Below, in pieces: positions 5,969-12,175 of a stretch of 17,822 bases of DNA (positions within the stretch are counted from its first letter, which is position 1; each line of letters begins with the position of its first letter). The stretch spans positions 1 through 17,822 of the forward strand of contig CAUSAG010000032.1 of NCBI GenBank assembly GCA_963529665.1. Direction: 5' to 3'. Below the pieces are notes generated by a model. The model saw only the letters and a list, made by a program, of their open reading frames with translations. It searched no databases and was not told where the DNA came from. The DNA is from Kingella_B sp963529665 (GTDB lineage Bacteria > Pseudomonadota > Gammaproteobacteria > Burkholderiales > Neisseriaceae). Both the position numbers and the translations under genes were made by a program.

Positions 5969-6113
5969 CGGCATCGCAGCAGATGCCGTAGGAATTACAT
6001 TCCCCAAGACTGTGATGCGCGTGCAAATCGCGCCGCTGCTGCCAAAACGTAGCGTAGTTTAATTTTGAAAATACAGTATGTTGATTTCTACACCCCTTGC
6101 TGCTGCGATGCCG
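5969..6113 (+). ncRNA. Y RNA A3, strong stem with a degenerate tRNA-like core
   Basis: A perfect 14-bp terminal stem pairs 5969-5982 with 6100-6113. The motif is GCCGTAGG (5985-5992). The inner stem GTAGGAAT/ATTTCTAC (5988-5995/6084-6091) has the same shape as in A1 but with A-U changed to U-A, a compensatory change supporting the fold. The core has a T-arm-like hairpin (GCGCG-TGCAAAT-CGCGC, 6017-6033) and an acceptor-like hairpin (CGCTGC/GTAGCG, 6034-6054). The following D arm is poorly formed, and T-loop position 2 is G instead of T. Ro binding seems kept while tRNA mimicry is weaker. Confidence 0.75.
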
Positions 6114-6120
6114 CCTTATT

Positions 6121-6152
6121 TTCAGGCTGCCTAAACGGTTTTCAGGCTGCCT
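6121..6152 (-). repeat. Two tandem direct DUS copies
   Basis: Perfect TTCAGGCTGCCT at 6121-6132 and 6141-6152, between RNA A3 and the next gene. They are direct rather than inverted, so they do not form a hairpin together. Confidence 0.85.
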
Positions 6153-6177
6153 CAAACACGATAACCAAGGAAAAACC

Positions 6178-6993
6178 ATGAGCCATTACGACACCATTGG
6201 ATTTACAGGCATCACCAGCAAAGAAACACTGTCTGCCCTAATCAACCAAGTTTCGCCACACGCGCAAATGATTGGCGATTATGCGGTTTACCGCGATGCT
6301 AGCGGCGCGGCGCTGTGGATAGGCATCAATCAAGACAACGAATTTTTCTCGGCTGAGCCGTATTTTTCAGGCTGCCTCCAATCAGTGTGGGTGAGCCATG
6401 TTGCTGCCAATCAATATGATGACGGTTTTGACGATGGCACAGGCTTTGCCCATGTGTGGCAAAACGGCAGCGCATCGGAAAACGGCGAATGCGTAGATGG
6501 TGACTATCCCTTTATTGTGGATATTCCCGACATCGCATCGCTTCCGCAAACCACCGTTGGCACAGCGCAAAAAATCGCGGTGTGCGCCTTTGCCGAATCG
6601 GCAGAATTATTTGCCGACGAAGCCGCGTTTGACGCCAGCCAAGAAACGCAAGAAGTGAAATGGGCGGCGCAAAGTTTTATCCCCAGTGGGATGTTTATGG
6701 ATGAAAACGTGCCCGAGGGCGCACGCCCCGCAGCCCGCGCCTTGTTTACAGGCATCGTGCGCAAGGCAGAAAAACGGCGCAACACGCTCACCCAGCAGCC
6801 GTTTTATTACTGCGAAATCGCCACATACGGCGGCATATGGTCGGCGGTTTATCCAGCCAAAGCCTTTGCCGATACGCCACAAATCGGCAATGTGATACAG
6901 GGCGAATATTGGCTAACGGGGCGGCTTGCCGATGCGCCCGCGCCTCAAACCCCAGCCAAACAAGGCTTTTGGCAAAAACTGATAGGCAAATAG
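6178..6993 (+). CDS. Unknown 271-residue protein of the RtcR/Ro operon
   Basis: The start at 6178 is chosen because AAGGA lies 7-11 nt upstream; the frame open from 6097 would run through DUS copies. The product (MSHYDTIGFTGITSKETLSA...) has no signal peptide and no clear membrane segment, so it is probably cytoplasmic. It has an acidic middle (DDGFDDGTG, about 82-90). The C-terminal half (about 190-255) is rich in aromatic and Gly residues (FYYCEIATYGGIWSAVYPAK), then a PAPQTPAKQ linker and a short basic end. I do not recognise the family. It lies between the Y-RNA array and rsr, under the same sigma-54 promoter, so a role in RNA handling with Ro is a reasonable inference. A DUS at 6366-6377 is translated as FSGCL. 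Confidence 0.8.
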   Translation: MSHYDTIGFTGITSKETLSALINQVSPHAQMIGDYAVYRDASGAALWIGINQDNEFFSAEPYFSGCLQSVWVSHVAANQYDDGFDDGTGFAHVWQNGSASENGECVDGDYPFIVDIPDIASLPQTTVGTAQKIAVCAFAESAELFADEAAFDASQETQEVKWAAQSFIPSGMFMDENVPEGARPAARALFTGIVRKAEKRRNTLTQQPFYYCEIATYGGIWSAVYPAKAFADTPQIGNVIQGEYWLTGRLADAPAPQTPAKQGFWQKLIGK

Positions 6994-7023
6994 TTTTCAA
7001 CCTACGCATTGCGCTGCGGTATA

Positions 7024-7060
7024 CCCCTTTATACCCAAATCAAAGATTTGGACAAAGGGG
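7024..7060 (+). other. Two-tier hairpin between the unknown gene and rsr
   Basis: CCCCTTT/AAAGGGG (7024-7030/7054-7060) encloses CCAAATC/GATTTGG (7035-7041/7045-7051). No T run follows, so it is probably an intercistronic processing or stability element rather than a terminator. Confidence 0.55.
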
Positions 7061-7103
7061 CAAGGCTGCCTAATGAATATTACTGATTAAAAAGGAAATA
7101 AAA

Positions 7104-8672
7104 ATGGCTAATACCAACTTGTTCCAATCCGTCAAACAAAAACTCTTTAACGCCGACACGCGCAACGAAGCGGGCGGCTTGGCGTACACCCTTTCCCCCA
7201 AACAACAGCTCGCGCAACTGGCGGCAACAGGCTGCCTGAACAGCACTTTTTACGCCACAGCGGAAAACCAGCTGGAACAGGTGCTGGCGTTGGCAAACGG
7301 CTTGGATGCCGAATTTATCGCCAAAACCGCAATTTATGCCCGCGAGCATGGTTATATGAAAGATATGCCCGCGCTCTTGCTAGCGGTGTTGGCAAACAAA
7401 GACGTGGCGATGCTGGCGCGCGTGTTTGACCGCGTGGAGGACAACGGCAAAATGCTGCGCAACTTCGCGCAGATGGTACGCAGCGGCATGGTTGGGCGCA
7501 AATCGTTTGGCTCGCGCCCGAAAAAACTGCTGCAACACTGGCTGCTGACCGCCAGCGAGCGCCAATTGCTCAACGCGGCAGTGGGCAACAATCCTTCGCT
7601 TGCCGACATCGTGAAAATGGTGCATCCGAAACCGCGCGAAGCGTGGCGTGCAGCGTGGTTCGCATGGCTGATCGGCAAGCCTTACGACGCGACGGCGCTA
7701 CCCCCGATTACGCAGGCGTTTGAGCAATACAAGAAAACCCGTTCAGGCTGCCTGCCCGATGTGCCTTTCCAAATGCTCACCGCTTTGGATTTGGATGCCG
7801 CCGCTTGGGCGCAAATCGCGGCAAACGGCTCTTGGCAGCAGGTGCGCCAAAATCTCAACACTTTCCAGCGGCACGGCGTGTTCGCGCATCCGAAAAACAT
7901 CCGCTTGGTGGCAAACAAATTGCGCGATACCGATGCGATTGCGCGCGCCCGCGTGCTGCCGTATCAGCTGCTGACCACGTTTCAGGCTGCATCGGACGAT
8001 CTGCCGCACGAAATCCGCGATGCGCTGCAAGATGCGATGGAATGCGCGGTGCAAAACGTGCCGAAGATTGCAGGCAAAGTGGTGGTTTGTCCCGATGTCT
8101 CAGGCTCAATGGGCAGCCCCGTTACCGGCTATCGCGGCTCGGCGACCAGCGCGACAAGGTGCATAGACGTGGCGGCGCTGGTATCGGCGGCGATGTTGCG
8201 TACCAATCCACAGGCAACCGTGCTGCCGTTTGAAAACCATGTGGTGAACGTGCGCCTCAATCCGCGCGACAGCATCATGACCAATGCGGAAAAACTCGCC
8301 CGCATTTGCGGCGGCGGCACGGCGTGCAGCGCGCCCTTGGCGGAGCTGAACCGCCGCAAAGCCGAGGTGGACTTGCTGATTATGGTGTCGGACAACGAAA
8401 GCTGGGCCGACCGCGAGCAGCATTACAACAACAAAACCAGCCTGATGAAAGAATGGGACGCGCTCAAACGCCGCTGCCCGCGCGCCAAACTGGTCTGCCT
8501 AGACATCCAGCCCTACGCCACCGCGCAGGCGCAAAACCGCAGCGATATTCTGAATATCGGCGGTTTCAGCGACAGCGTGTTCACACTCATTGGCGCATTC
8601 GCCGAGCGCGGCATGGGCGCAGATTTTTGGGTGGGCGAGATTGAAAAAATCGCGCTGCCCGAAGCCATGTAA
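7104..8672 (+). CDS. rsr: Ro60 orthologue Rsr (TROVE plus vWA domains)
   Basis: The 522-residue protein has the full Ro architecture. An all-helical TROVE ring spans about residues 15-320, with the family segment DIVKMVHPKPREAW (168-181). A von Willebrand A domain (about 325-515) carries MIDAS motif DVSGS (331-335), the GGGTACSAPL loop and VSDNESW. Ro proteins bind Y RNAs on the outer ring surface and pass the ends of misfolded RNAs through the pore. In bacteria they work with exonucleases such as PNPase. AAAAGGAAAT precedes the ATG. Location downstream of five Y-like RNAs and an RtcR-type promoter matches the rsr-yrl-rtc loci of other bacteria. A DUS (7742-7753) and a variant AGGCTGCCTGAA (7229-7240) lie in the coding region. 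Confidence 0.96.
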   Translation: MANTNLFQSVKQKLFNADTRNEAGGLAYTLSPKQQLAQLAATGCLNSTFYATAENQLEQVLALANGLDAEFIAKTAIYAREHGYMKDMPALLLAVLANKDVAMLARVFDRVEDNGKMLRNFAQMVRSGMVGRKSFGSRPKKLLQHWLLTASERQLLNAAVGNNPSLADIVKMVHPKPREAWRAAWFAWLIGKPYDATALPPITQAFEQYKKTRSGCLPDVPFQMLTALDLDAAAWAQIAANGSWQQVRQNLNTFQRHGVFAHPKNIRLVANKLRDTDAIARARVLPYQLLTTFQAASDDLPHEIRDALQDAMECAVQNVPKIAGKVVVCPDVSGSMGSPVTGYRGSATSATRCIDVAALVSAAMLRTNPQATVLPFENHVVNVRLNPRDSIMTNAEKLARICGGGTACSAPLAELNRRKAEVDLLIMVSDNESWADREQHYNNKTSLMKEWDALKRRCPRAKLVCLDIQPYATAQAQNRSDILNIGGFSDSVFTLIGAFAERGMGADFWVGEIEKIALPEAM

Positions 8673-8690
8673 ACCAATATCCGCAATACA

Positions 8691-8742
8691 ACGGCTCATT
8701 CCGCGCTTTCAGGCAGCCTGAAAACCAGATGAGCCGTTTTTT
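8691..8742 (+). terminator. Rho-independent terminator after rsr
   Basis: CGGCTCAT (8692-8699) pairs with ATGAGCCG (8729-8736), followed by TTTTTT (8737-8742). The loop holds a palindromic DUS (8707-8723) that forms its own inner hairpin. It should end the first sigma-54 transcript. Confidence 0.8.
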
Positions 8743-8770
8743 GCACCGCGCCGATTTCCCCCAACCATCA

Positions 8771-8807
8771 GCAGCCTGAAAGCCGCAGGCTTCAATGGCG
8801 TAAAAAC
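8771..8807 (+). repeat. Diverged copy of the dispersed 40-bp repeat
   Basis: CAGCCTGAAAGCCGCAGG and the following bases match the perfect inverted pair at 16439-16478 and 16958-16997, with about three differences at the distal end. This shows the element is dispersed. Confidence 0.65.
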
Positions 8808-8859
8808 CCATCCCCGCGCCGCATCCAGTTTTCAGGCTGCCTTTTGCAAGGAAAACATC

Positions 8860-9195
8860 ATGATTATTTGGCAAACGCTCATCACCCTGATTTTATTGCT
8901 TGTGATATACGGCATCATCGCCGCCCGCCGCGAAACCAAATGCCAAGAACGCATCCGCGCCCAAGCCCTGCCTGACTCGCAAGACGCCGTGAAAGTCCAT
9001 CCCGATATGCGCTACCAAATCAAAATGTCGGACGGACAAACGTTTGACAACGTCGCCATCATCGGGCAAATCCGCAGCGAAGATAATCCCTTCGGCGGCT
9101 GGGATGGCTTGTTTGTGCTGCGCTTTGCCGACAACCGCCGCGCCTTTGTGCGACAAGGCAGCGTGCGCTATATTTTGGAAACAGAGGCAGCCTGA
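8860..9195 (+). CDS. Small single-pass membrane protein of unknown function
   Basis: The 111-residue protein begins with a hydrophobic helix (about residues 3-22, TLITLILLLVIYGIIAA) followed by RRETK, predicting an N-terminal anchor with a cytoplasmic soluble part. The rest (VKVHPDMRYQIKMSDGQTFD and GGWDGLFVLRFADNRRAFVR) looks like a small beta-rich domain. I do not recognise a family. AAGGA lies 8-12 nt before the ATG. The last codons GAG GCA GCC TGA lie in a DUS (9185-9196), so the DUS supplies the end EAA and the stop. It follows the rsr terminator, so co-regulation with rsr is unsure. Confidence 0.75.
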   Translation: MIIWQTLITLILLLVIYGIIAARRETKCQERIRAQALPDSQDAVKVHPDMRYQIKMSDGQTFDNVAIIGQIRSEDNPFGGWDGLFVLRFADNRRAFVRQGSVRYILETEAA

Positions 9196-9233
9196 AAACC
9201 AAGATGGCGCTTCGCATCCATTTTCAGGCTGCC
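9186..9233. repeat. Inverted DUS pair after the 111-residue gene
   Basis: GGCAGCCTGAAAA (9186-9198) and TTTTCAGGCTGCC (9221-9233) form a 13-bp hairpin. No T run follows, so termination is uncertain. Another DUS lies at 9292-9303. Confidence 0.65.
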
Positions 9234-9248
9234 CAAATGCTAGTTTAA

Positions 9249-9264
9249 CTAGTCATAAAGCTAG
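9249..9264. promoter_or_regulatory. Second candidate RtcR site, CTAG-N8-CTAG
   Basis: CTAGTCATAAAGCTAG lies 88 bp before the -24 element at 9352. A third CTAG at 9240-9243 makes the palindrome CTAGTTTAACTAG. It is the same arrangement as at 5292-5307. Confidence 0.5.
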
Positions 9265-9351
9265 ATTTAACCGATTGCAAAAACCATCCAAAGGCAGCCT
9301 GAAAACTATTTTCCAAGCCATTTCAATCCATTAGCCCACATCCAAACCGCT

Positions 9352-9366
9352 TGGCACATCGATTGC
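9352..9366 (+). promoter_or_regulatory. Sigma-54 promoter of the tRNA-like RNA and ligase gene
   Basis: TGGCACATCGATTGC matches TGGCAC-N5-TTGC fully. The predicted start near 9378 is about 5 nt before the 5' acceptor strand of the structured RNA at 9383. Confidence 0.9.
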
Positions 9367-9382
9367 AATAACCAACACACAC

Positions 9383-9628
9383 GGGCGCGCTGGCACAGAA
9401 GGGAGCGCCGCTACCAAAAATGTTTAGGTCATTCGGTAGTCTGTGTAAAAGCAGGTGGGGCGGATAGAATCGCTTGATTTAAAGTAGGTCTGTCGGCACG
9501 GTTGAGGATGCAGGTTCGCAGCTCCGATGACGGGTTGCAACTGGCGCGCGTTTCCAACGACAGGCTTGGCTTGGGGTAATGCCCAAGTCGCCCCATTGAT
9601 GCGGGTTCGAATCCCGTCGCGTCCACCA
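9383..9628 (+). ncRNA. 246-nt tRNA-like RNA with giant variable region and encoded CCA
   Basis: The 5' acceptor strand GGGCGCG (9383-9389) pairs with CGCGTCC (9618-9624, one G-U), followed by A and CCA (9626-9628). CT fills positions 8-9. The D arm is GGC(A)C/G(C)GCC with GGG in its loop (9392-9409). One base later a 5-bp anticodon-type stem CTACC/GGTAG (9411-9415/9435-9439) has a 19-nt loop. The T arm GCGGG-TTCGAAT-CCCGT (9601-9617) abuts the acceptor strand as in tRNA. Between them is a roughly 160-nt domain: a 9-bp stem 9454-9462/9589-9597, an 8-bp stem 9488-9495/9558-9565, a 6-bp stem 9499-9504/9538-9543 and the hairpin CTTGGG/CCCAAG (9570-9587). It is not tmRNA, which lacks this D stem and anticodon stem. 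Function is unknown; it is co-transcribed with an RNA ligase. Confidence 0.85.
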
Positions 9629-9637
9629 AACAAACCT

Positions 9638-9669
9638 AGGCAGCCTGAAAAACCGTTTTCAGGCTGCCG
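9638..9669. repeat. DUS-pair hairpin between the tRNA-like RNA and the ligase gene
   Basis: GGCAGCCTGAAAA (9639-9651) and TTTTCAGGCTGCC (9656-9668) form a 13-bp stem with a 4-nt loop. With no U tract it may act as an attenuator or processing stop rather than a terminator. Confidence 0.7.
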
Positions 9670-9699
9670 CAACACCCAAACCACAAAGGAAACACCATC

Positions 9700-11178
9700 A
9701 TGCAAAAATTCATCCTACTGCGCGGACACCAAGGCTCAGGCAAATCCACCTACGCCGCCGAGCTGATTACCCAATTCCAAAACGAACACCCCAACGCCCA
9801 AATCGTACACATAGAAAACGACAAAGAGCTCACCAACGCGCAAGGCGAATATCAATGGAGCCGCGAAGCCCTTGCCGCCGCGCAAGAAAAAGGACGCGCC
9901 ATGATGAGAAACGCGCTCAAACGCGGGCAACAATCGCCGCAGCAAGCCCTGCTCATCATCAATTCCGACACCAACCAAAAAGCCACCAACTGCATCCAAA
10001 TGCTGCAATCCGCCCGCAAACACGGCTTCCAAACAGAAGTCTATCGCCTGCACAACTTCTATCCCAACCACCACAACGTAGATGAAAGCAGCGTGCTTGC
10101 CGCCTACGTCAAACTCAACCAAAACCCCTTGCGCGACGAAATCCACATTCCCGCCATCCAACCCATGACACCCGAACAACACGCCCAAATCCAAGAAATG
10201 ACCCAATTCAAAAACTGCACCCCACAATACGATGCCACGCGCCACACCTACATCAGCGAAGACTACCTACGCCTAGGACGACGCGATTTCAGCGTCAAAG
10301 CCAGCAAAAAATATCCCCAACTCTCCGTTTTAAAATACGCCCGCAGCGTGTTCTACGAAAACCGCTTTGACAACGCCCTGCTGGAAATGCGCGGCATCGT
10401 GCTAGACCCGCACAATCAAATCATCATTCGCCCGTTCAACAAAGTGTTCAACTATTCCGAGCGCATCGCCGCCAACAGCCGTTACCCCATCCACATCCAA
10501 GACGAGCATCGCCTAAACGCCGTAGTGAAAGTGAACGGTTTTCTCGGCTGCTGCACCTTCGTTAAGCTGCCTGAAAACCACCCCAGCCACGGCGCAGACT
10601 TTGACCAACAAACCCTGTATTCCACCACAGGCTCGCTAGATAGCGACTTTGCCAAGCTCGTGCAAAGCCATTGCGCGCCATACCAAGCCCTATTTGAAGC
10701 CTATCCCAACCACACCTTTATGTTTGAAATCACCGACCCCAGCGATGTGCACATCATCCAAGAAACCTTCGGCGAAACCCTAATCGGCATCCGCAACGTT
10801 GCCACAGGCGAGCAATTTTCCGAAGCCCTGCTAGACCAAATAGCCCAGCAATACCACATCGCCCGCCCGCAAACCCTAAACAACATCAGCTTTGGCGAAC
10901 TCAAAGCCCTGCTCAAAACCGTAGAACACGAAGGCTTTATGGTGTTTGATGCCGCCACAGGCGAAATGCTGTTCAAGCTCAAATCGCCCTATTACCTGAT
11001 TTCCAAATTTCTCGGGCGCAGCAACGCAGGCAACATCGGGCGCAAGCTAGACAAACGCCATGTGGACGAAGAATACTACCCGCTGATTGACCACATCCGC
11101 GAACACCAAGCCACGTTTAACGCCATGAGCGAGCACGAAAAGATTGCGTTTATTCAAGCGTTCCTGCGGGAATTGTGA
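9700..11178 (+). CDS. Polynucleotide kinase-RNA ligase fusion
   Basis: The 492-residue protein has two enzymatic domains. Residues 1-150 form a P-loop kinase-like domain with Walker A GHQGSGKS (9-16), as in 5'-OH polynucleotide kinases. Residues about 200-440 form an ATP-dependent RNA ligase of the T4 Rnl1-like type: the RGIVLD element (231-236), motif I K277-VNG with the nucleotidyl lysine, motif III FMFEITDP (340-347), motif IV EGFMVFD (411-417) and motif V KLKSP (426-430). A C-terminal helical part follows. Together these could phosphorylate and seal cleaved tRNA, like the T4 Pnk/Rnl1 pair. No phosphatase domain for 2',3'-cyclic ends is evident, and no rtcB or rtcA is in the window. AAAGGA lies about 10 nt upstream of the ATG. 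Confidence 0.88.
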   Translation: MQKFILLRGHQGSGKSTYAAELITQFQNEHPNAQIVHIENDKELTNAQGEYQWSREALAAAQEKGRAMMRNALKRGQQSPQQALLIINSDTNQKATNCIQMLQSARKHGFQTEVYRLHNFYPNHHNVDESSVLAAYVKLNQNPLRDEIHIPAIQPMTPEQHAQIQEMTQFKNCTPQYDATRHTYISEDYLRLGRRDFSVKASKKYPQLSVLKYARSVFYENRFDNALLEMRGIVLDPHNQIIIRPFNKVFNYSERIAANSRYPIHIQDEHRLNAVVKVNGFLGCCTFVKLPENHPSHGADFDQQTLYSTTGSLDSDFAKLVQSHCAPYQALFEAYPNHTFMFEITDPSDVHIIQETFGETLIGIRNVATGEQFSEALLDQIAQQYHIARPQTLNNISFGELKALLKTVEHEGFMVFDAATGEMLFKLKSPYYLISKFLGRSNAGNIGRKLDKRHVDEEYYPLIDHIREHQATFNAMSEHEKIAFIQAFLREL

Positions 11179-11188
11179 TGGCGCAAAT

Positions 11189-11226
11189 AAAGGCAGCCTG
11201 AAAGAACTCTGTTTCAGGCTGCCTTT
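11189..11226. terminator. Bidirectional DUS-pair terminator after the ligase gene
   Basis: AAAGGCAGCCTGAAA and TTTCAGGCTGCCTTTT form a perfect stem around an 8-nt loop, followed by TTTT. It ends the ligase transcript on the plus strand. Confidence 0.85.
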
Positions 11227-11254
11227 TATATTCCCCAAATGATTAAACAACAAA

Positions 11255-11285
11255 AACAAAAAAACACTCCGAAGAGTGTTTTTTG
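11255..11285. terminator. Bidirectional terminator, mainly for rplM-rpsI
   Basis: AAAACACTC-CGAA-GAGTGTTTTTT is a perfect hairpin with T runs on both strands. On the minus strand it lies 12 nt past the rpsI stop. Confidence 0.9.
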
Positions 11286-11296
11286 ATAAACGCAGA

Positions 11297-11689
11297 TTAG
11301 CGTTTTGAGAATTGTTTTGCGCGACGTGCTTTGCGCAAACCAGGTTTTTTACGTTCTACTTCACGAGCATCGCGAGTAACAAAACCAGCTTGTGAAAGCG
11401 CGGGTTTCAACGCTGCATCATAGTCAATCAAAGCGCGGGTAATGCCGTGGCGGATGGCACCTGATTGTCCTGTTTCGCCGCCGCCCACTACGTTTACTTT
11501 GATGTCAAACGCTTCAACGTTTTCAGTCAAAACTAAGGGTTGACGCACCACCATGCGGCTGGTTTCGCGTGAGAAGAATTCATCAACGGGACGACCGTTT
11601 ACAATGATTTGACCTTTGCCTTTTTGCAAGAACACGCGAGCTACTGAGCTTTTGCGGCGACCTGTGCCGTAGTAATATTTACCGTTCAT
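11297..11689 (-). CDS. rpsI: 30S ribosomal protein S9
   Basis: The 130-residue protein has the S9 hallmarks: YYGTGRRKSSVARVFL near the start, GRPVDEFF, the Gly-rich GGGETGQSGAIRHGI, RDAREVERKKPGLRKARRA, and the invariant C-terminal SKR whose tail reaches the P-site tRNA. Length is typical. It follows rplM with an 11-nt gap in the conserved rplM-rpsI operon. Both are on the minus strand and end at the terminator at 11255-11285. Confidence 0.99.
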   Translation of the reverse strand: MNGKYYYGTGRRKSSVARVFLQKGKGQIIVNGRPVDEFFSRETSRMVVRQPLVLTENVEAFDIKVNVVGGGETGQSGAIRHGITRALIDYDAALKPALSQAGFVTRDAREVERKKPGLRKARRAKQFSKR

Positions 11690-11700
11690 TTGTCGTGTCC

Positions 11701-12132
11701 TTATTTCAATTCAAGTACTTTGGGTTGTTGCGCGGCGTGTTGGTGTTCTGCGCCTGCATATACTTTGAGTTTGCGAATCATGGCATAACCCAATGGACCT
11801 TTTGGCAACATGCCTTTTACGGCAACTTCTAACGCACGACCAGGTTGTTTTTCTTGCATTTGGCGGAAGGTGCGCTCATACAAACCACCGGGGAAGCCTG
11901 AGTGGCGGTAGTATTTTTTGCCTTCAAATTTGTTGCCTGTTACGCGCAGTTTGTCGGCGTTGATAACGATGATGTAGTCGCCTGTGTCTACGTGTGGGGT
12001 GTATTCGGGTTTGTGTTTGCCACGCAAACGGCTGGCAACTTCGGCTGCTACGCGCCCCAGAACTTTGTCTGTTGCGTCAATAACAAACCATTCGCGTTGC
12101 ACTTCATGCGGTTTCGCTGAAAAGGTTTTCAT
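11701..12132 (-). CDS. rplM: 50S ribosomal protein L13
   Basis: From ATG at 12132 the protein is 143 residues (MKTFSAKPHEVQREWFVIDA...), the standard L13 length. It has LGRVAAEVASRLRGKHKPEY, VDTGDYIIVINADKLRVTG and GMLPKGPLGYAMIRKLKVYAG. The frame is open further upstream to 12201, but that start is a TTG inside the preceding gene and is not used in the family. The leader is 43 nt and AT-rich; a promoter is probably there but no clear hexamers are seen. The upstream frame matters because a one-base slip in the preceding C8 tract would fuse the glycosyltransferase to it. Confidence 0.98.
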   Translation of the reverse strand: MKTFSAKPHEVQREWFVIDATDKVLGRVAAEVASRLRGKHKPEYTPHVDTGDYIIVINADKLRVTGNKFEGKKYYRHSGFPGGLYERTFRQMQEKQPGRALEVAVKGMLPKGPLGYAMIRKLKVYAGAEHQHAAQQPKVLELK

Positions 12133-12175
12133 AAAATGGTTTCCAATAAATATTAGATAAAAGAAACGGTGGATT

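Noticed and set aside
5313..6062. Several open frames of 70-170 codons through 5313-6062 on both strands
   Set aside because: They run across the sigma-54 promoter and structured RNAs, have no ribosome sites and have tRNA-derived composition.
9420..9467. A 15-codon reading frame starting ATGTTTAGG in the expanded anticodon loop of the tRNA-like RNA
   Set aside because: No ribosome site, the codons run through base-paired regions, and short frames like this are common by chance.
9383..9628. tmRNA (ssrA), a tRNA with a group I intron, or a plain tRNA
   Set aside because: There is no tmRNA 5' consensus, no resume codon and tag, and a D stem and anticodon-type stem are present, unlike tmRNA. 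I see no group I core elements. The length and 19-nt loop rule out a normal tRNA.
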